From QWHO01 sp039809865 (GTDB lineage Bacteria; Vulcanimicrobiota; Xenobia; Xenobiales; QWHO01), in contig JBDHVW010000035.1 of the NCBI GenBank assembly GCA_039809865.1, forward strand, positions 9,617-73,616: a stretch of 64,000 nt of DNA. Direction: 5' to 3'. A model generated the notes under the pieces. The model was given only the letters and a program-made list of their open reading frames with translations. It ran no database searches and was not told where the DNA came from. Shown here piece after piece: positions 60,400-64,000 of the stretch. Each line of letters begins with the position of its first letter. Position 1 is the first letter of the stretch. Position numbers and translations under genes: made by a program.

Positions 60400-62535
60400 T
60401 TGTCCGAGGAACCGCTCAGCCTGCTCATCCTGGAAGACGACGTCCAGGTCGCCGCCAGTCTGGATCGCGCTTTGCGCGCTCACGGCTACCAGGTGCGCGT
60501 GGCCCACAACGCGCAGCAGGCTCTGGAGGCGGCCCGCACGGCGCCTCTCGACCTCATTCTCTGTGACGTCCGTATGCCCGGCGTGGACGGCCTGGACGCC
60601 CTCGCCACCCTCCGAACCCTGCAGGAGGGTGTCCGCAGCATCGTCATGACCGGCTACGCCAGTGAGGACGCCCCCATCCGCGCCATCCAGAACCAGGTGG
60701 ACGATTATCTCTTCAAGCCGGTCCAGCTCGACAAGCTTCTGGCCAGCATCCGTCGCAGCGCCGAGCTGTGCCGCGTGGAGAAGGCGGGCCGCCGCGCGTT
60801 GGAGGAGCTGCGCCTGAGCTATCTGCGCCTGATCACCAGCGTGGTGAGTCTGTTCTGGGATCGTGACCGCTGGTTCTACGAGCATTCTCGCCGCGTGGCC
60901 GCGTTGGCGGTGGCGTTGGGCACCGAGCTGGGTTTGCTCCCTTCGCAGCTCGACCATCTCGAGCTGGCGGCGCTCCTGCACGACCTGGGCCTGGCGTTTC
61001 TGGAGCGCAACACGCTGCTCCAGGAGCGTCCTCTCACCGACGACGAGCGGGAGGCTTTGCAGCAGTGTCCCGCGCAGCTCCAGGAGTTGCTCGATCAGCA
61101 GCCCGACCTGAAGGATCTCCAGCCGATCCTGCTGCATCTGCGCGAGCACTTTGACGGCTCGGGTTACCCTCACCGTCTCCAGGGTCAGGCCATCCCTTTG
61201 CCGGCGCGCATTCTGGCGGTGGCCGAGGCCTGGGACAGCTTGCGTCACGACCGTCCCCATCGTCCGGCGCATCCTTTCGAGGAGGCGGCGGCGATTCTGG
61301 AGTCCCAGGCGGGCAAGCAGTTCGACCCCTCGGTGGTGTCCCTGGCGTTGGAGCTGGCCCGCGAGGAGCGCGAGCTGGTGGATCCCCGTCGTCTGCTGGC
61401 GCGTGGCGATCGGGCTCACGAGTCGCGTTGGCGGACGCTTTTGAAGCTCGGCTCTCTCCTTTCCGCTTCGCAGCCTGAGACGGCGCGTCAGGCGTTGCTC
61501 GAGTCGGGGGAGCTCTACCGTGGCCTGTATGGCTCGGACAGCCTGGAAGTGTTGGTGGAGTTGGGTTTTCTGGAGTCTTCTCGTCCGGAGGAGGCTTTGC
61601 GCTGGTTGGGTCGTGCCCGTTTGGCGCCCGAGATGGCGCAGGCTTCTCCGGGGGTGTTGGAGCGGATGGCGCGCACGCTGGTGTTGGTGGGACGTGTCCC
61701 GGCCGCGCGCGAGTATCTCGAGCGGGGTCTGGCGCGTGCTCGTGAGTTGCGTCACGGGGCGTTGCCGGGTTTATTGGCGTTGAAGTTGAGCCTCGACCCT
61801 TCCCAGGAGGATGTTCGTCGCGAGTTGGAGGCGTTGTCGCCCGCTCCCGTCCCTGTGTCCGCGCCGCTGTCGGAGTTGTCGGTGTTGGCGTTTGGTCCTC
61901 CGGAGGTGCGGGGGGCGGCGTCCTGGCCGAGTCGCAAAGCGTTGGAGTTGTTTGTCTACCTGGCGGTGATGGGTCGTCCGGTGTCGCAGGAGCAGTTGGC
62001 GGAGGCGTTGTGGCCGGATCAGGATGCGTCTCGCAAGAATGTCAACACGACGGTTTCGCGTGCTCGTCAGGCGGTGCGTGCGATGGGTCGTCCGGTGTTG
62101 GTGTTCGAGCATAGTTTTTTCTCGTTGGAGGGGGTGGATTGTGATGTCCACCAGTTCGACCGTTGGTCGCGCGAGGAGCCGGAGCGTGCGTTGGCGTTGT
62201 ATCGTGCGGATTTGCTGGAGGGGACGTGGTGGGAGTGGGCGGTCGAGCCCCGCCGTGTGTATCGCGAGAAGGCTTTCGCTTTGATGTCGCGTTTGGCGCG
62301 TGAGCGCGAGGGTGTTTCCGACTGGGTTGGTGCCCAGGGGTTTTATCAGCGCATGTTGGATCTGGATGCGAGTCGTGAGGATGCGCAGTTAGGTTTGATG
62401 CGTGCGCTGGTTGCTCAGGGGTTGAAGGAGGCGGCGGTCCGCCGTTACCACGATTACTGCCAGATTCTTCATCGCGAGCTGGGGTTATCTCCCGGTCCGG
62501 AGGCCCAGCGCCTCTACGACTCCCTGCGCACCTGA
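60400..62535 (+). CDS. Response regulator: REC, degenerate HD-GYP, SARP-type wHTH and BTAD
   Basis: About 711 residues. The receiver domain (about 7-120) has LILEDDVQVAASLD, phosphoacceptor Asp56 in LILCDVRMPGVDG and YLFKPVQ. An HD-GYP domain follows (about 145-310): HSRRVAALAVALG, LLHDLGLAFL and HFDGSGYP are kept, but the Lys after HDxG, the His of HPxxG (here QCPAQ) and the HH pair before ExxDGSGYP are lost, so phosphodiesterase activity is unlikely. A TPR-like stretch (340-480) leads to an OmpR/SARP winged helix (about 493-575) and a BTAD (about 580-711, ending HRELGLSPGPEAQRLYDSL). TTG 60400 is the best start available; no ribosome site. Confidence 0.83.
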   Translation: MSEEPLSLLILEDDVQVAASLDRALRAHGYQVRVAHNAQQALEAARTAPLDLILCDVRMPGVDGLDALATLRTLQEGVRSIVMTGYASEDAPIRAIQNQVDDYLFKPVQLDKLLASIRRSAELCRVEKAGRRALEELRLSYLRLITSVVSLFWDRDRWFYEHSRRVAALAVALGTELGLLPSQLDHLELAALLHDLGLAFLERNTLLQERPLTDDEREALQQCPAQLQELLDQQPDLKDLQPILLHLREHFDGSGYPHRLQGQAIPLPARILAVAEAWDSLRHDRPHRPAHPFEEAAAILESQAGKQFDPSVVSLALELAREERELVDPRRLLARGDRAHESRWRTLLKLGSLLSASQPETARQALLESGELYRGLYGSDSLEVLVELGFLESSRPEEALRWLGRARLAPEMAQASPGVLERMARTLVLVGRVPAAREYLERGLARARELRHGALPGLLALKLSLDPSQEDVRRELEALSPAPVPVSAPLSELSVLAFGPPEVRGAASWPSRKALELFVYLAVMGRPVSQEQLAEALWPDQDASRKNVNTTVSRARQAVRAMGRPVLVFEHSFFSLEGVDCDVHQFDRWSREEPERALALYRADLLEGTWWEWAVEPRRVYREKAFALMSRLAREREGVSDWVGAQGFYQRMLDLDASREDAQLGLMRALVAQGLKEAAVRRYHDYCQILHRELGLSPGPEAQRLYDSLRT

Positions 62536-62539
62536 TCCG

Positions 62540-63134
62540 GGGCCTACAGGCCCGCGCCCACGCCCAGGGCGTCCCGCGAGCCTACAGGCCCGCGCCCAGG
62601 CCTAGGGCGTCCCGCGAGCCTACAGGCCCGCGCCCAGGCCTAGGGCGTCCCGCGAGCCTACAGAGGCCCGCGCCCAGGGCCTATAGGGCTTTCCGCGAGC
62701 CTATACGCCCGCGCCCGCGCCCAGGGTTTCCGCGAGCCTATACGCCCGCGCCCGCGCCCAGGGCTTTCCGCGAGCCTGTACGCCCGCGCCCGCGCCCAGG
62801 GTTTTCCGCGAGCCTGTACGCCCGCGCCCAGGGCCTATAGGGCTTTCCGCGAGCCTATACGCCCGCGCCCAGGGCCTATAGGGCTTTCCGCGAGCCTATA
62901 CGCCCGCGCTCGCGCCCAGGGCTTTCCGCGAGCCTATACGCCCGCGCCCAGGCCTATAGGGCTTCCCGCGAGCCTATACGCCCGCGCCCAGGGCCTATAG
63001 GGCTTTCCGCGAGCCCATAGGCCCGCGCCCGCGCCCAGGGTTTTCCGCGAGCCCATAGGCCCGCGCCCGCGCCCAGGGTTTTCCGCGAGCCTATACGCCC
63101 GCGGCCCAGGCCTATAGGGCTTCCCGCGAGCCTA
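62540..63134. repeat. Noncoding tandem repeat array, 14 units of 37-43 bp
   Basis: The motif GCGAGCC occurs 15 times from 62576 to 63126 with spacings of 37-43 bp (mostly 38 or 41). The consensus is GCGAGCCTATACGCCCGCGCC-CAGGG(CCTATAGGGC)TTTCC; two classes differ by having a second CGCGCC or the CCTATAGGG palindrome. No spacer-like unique sequences exist between the units, so this is a minisatellite and not CRISPR. It begins directly after the stop codon of the regulator gene. Confidence 0.85.
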
Positions 63135-63412
63135 AGCTGCGTACGCAGGTCCAGATGCGTAGTTCCCCGAGCCCGCTGCTTGACACGTCCCGACCCTGGT
63201 TTTTCTGTAGTGTCACTTTCAAAAATCGACACTACAATCATTTCAACTACAACCACACGCGACAGTATCGCCCCCGTCCGGACCGAGCAAAATCCCACAA
63301 CCACGCCAACAGCGTCGCTTTGTCATCGCTTTGTATCCGCCGCTGAAGCCGGCTTGAAACCCTTGGCCGCTATGCTGCACCCAGAAGACAAAGATTGATG
63401 GAGGTAGTCCGA
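63135..63412. other. Leader region of the TMAYPSD-repeat gene
   Basis: No gene is seen. It holds TGTAGTGTC, 13 nt, GACACTACA (63206-63236), the fourth TGTAGT-type hairpin, and ends with GGAGG (63400-63404), a ribosome site for GTG 63413. The composition falls to a more AT-rich value around 63200-63290, where a promoter is likely. Confidence 0.5.
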
Positions 63413-64000
63413 GTGATTCGTGAGACGCAGAGCAGCAGTTCCGTTCAGATCCAGCAGATCGGTGGAGTGGTTGGATTCGCGGTTCCCTCCAGCCCGGCGC
63501 AGGTGGCTCCATTCCAGGGCGATCTCACGCCGACCGTGCACCCGCTCGACGTCTCCGTCCAGCCAGCCCAGCCGCACCAGATGTGGGCGTCCCTGCCGCC
63601 GTCGGCCGCCATCGAGCCGTTCTTCGCCAGCTTTCTCGAGAACCAGCATCCCAACCCGGGCGCGGTCCAGACGATGGCCTATCCGTTGGATGGCGACGCG
63701 GCGGGCGGCGGCGACGGCCTCATCACGATGGCTTACCCCTCCGATGGCGACGTCTCCGGCACGCGCCCCGGCGACGCGATGACCATGGCCTACCCCTCCG
63801 ACGCCGACACCGCCGGCCCGCGCCCCGGCGTCATGACCATGGCCTACCCCTCCGACGCCGACACCGCCGGCCCGCGCCCCGGCGTCATGACCATGGCCTA
63901 CCCCTCCGACGGCGACACCGCCGGCGCGCGCCCCGGCGACGCGATGACCATGGCCTACCCCTCCGACGGCGACACCGCCGGCCCGCGCCCCGGCGGCGTC
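63413..64000 (+). CDS. Protein with TMAYPSD tandem repeats (3' end outside window)
   Basis: An open frame from GTG 63413 (GGAGG 8 nt upstream) to the window edge, 196 codons with no stop. The first 85 residues are a unique head (QSSSSVQIQQIGGVVGFAVP). From about residue 87 the frame consists of 18-19 residue units of the type MTMAYPSDGDTAGPRPGDA, at least six so far, with Asp/Gly pairs that might bind calcium. No signal peptide is seen. The DNA units are nearly identical, so the number of copies may vary between strains. Not recognised as a known family. Confidence 0.7.
   Translation, partial: MIRETQSSSSVQIQQIGGVVGFAVPSSPAQVAPFQGDLTPTVHPLDVSVQPAQPHQMWASLPPSAAIEPFFASFLENQHPNPGAVQTMAYPLDGDAAGGGDGLITMAYPSDGDVSGTRPGDAMTMAYPSDADTAGPRPGVMTMAYPSDADTAGPRPGVMTMAYPSDGDTAGARPGDAMTMAYPSDGDTAGPRPGGV

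Noticed and set aside
62540..63134. CRISPR array
   Set aside because: Units are contiguous and similar over their full length; there are no unique spacers and no cas genes in the window.

Overview
The window is about 64 kb of high-GC bacterial chromosome, densely coded. The organism is a diderm: it encodes a complete type IV pilus machine with an outer-membrane secretin (PilQ), an inner-membrane PilM/N/O/P set and many lipoproteins with clear lipoboxes. I cannot place it taxonomically from the sequence alone. The unusually long TPR and low-complexity proteins, the many large proteins without recognisable relatives and the apparently leaderless promoters suggest an uncultured or poorly sampled phylum rather than a model proteobacterium. 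No rRNA, tRNA, IS element, phage or CRISPR array was seen.

Region 1 (1-10.9 kb) is a type IV pilus locus: pilT (cut by the window edge), a possible 21-residue membrane peptide, pilC, a SigB/SigF-like sigma factor, a pilin-like gene, pilD, pilM-N-O-P and pilQ. It is punctuated by four good intrinsic terminators and one clear sigma-70-type promoter before the pilin. Region 2 (11-22.4 kb) is a two-gene operon, behind a TTGACA/17 bp/TAAACT promoter, encoding two giant TPR proteins of 2257 and 1477 residues. The first carries a Trp/Gln/Pro-rich repeat block and a block with more than fifty FG dipeptides; both are adjacent to pil and may be pilus or cell-envelope scaffolds. Region 3 (22.4-25.6 kb) has a universal stress protein and a small membrane protein, each preceded by the same 20 bp CRP/FNR-like palindrome at identical promoter geometry, then a Pro-rich membrane protein and a double DUF4388-like protein.

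Region 4 (25.5-29.9 kb) is a surface-glycan cluster (YfhO-type membrane protein, family 2 glycosyltransferase, NAD-dependent epimerase, NeuD-like acyltransferase). Region 5 (30.3-38.3 kb) is a tight six-gene operon joining an MglB-like Roadblock protein, a CheY-like regulator, a GAF-PAS histidine kinase, a TPR-Roadblock fusion, an O-antigen-ligase/TPR fusion and an eight-haem cytochrome/TPR lipoprotein. Region 6 (38.3-49.9 kb) is accessory: a sulfatase and a GH81 beta-1,3-glucanase facing apart, a CHAD-like protein, a glycine-zipper membrane protein, a streptogramin-lyase-like beta-propeller lipoprotein, a 1.1 kb noncoding stretch rich in dyads, and a duplicated-module HNH protein.

Region 7 (50-64 kb) holds a decayed Rpn-family nuclease gene, a 1371-residue protein built of about seven 142-residue modules, several proteins sharing an unusual C-terminal GGVV-basic tail, a methyltransferase/CPBP-protease pair, a REC/degenerate HD-GYP/SARP-type regulator fusion, two tandem-repeat DNA blocks and the start of a protein with 18-19 residue TMAYPSD repeats that runs off the window.

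Two patterns cut across the window. First, many genes that begin a transcription unit have a TANNNT hexamer 6-7 bp before the start codon and no Shine-Dalgarno sequence, which points to leaderless mRNAs. Second, an intergenic hairpin family TGTAGT...ACTACA with a 13-14 nt loop recurs at four places.
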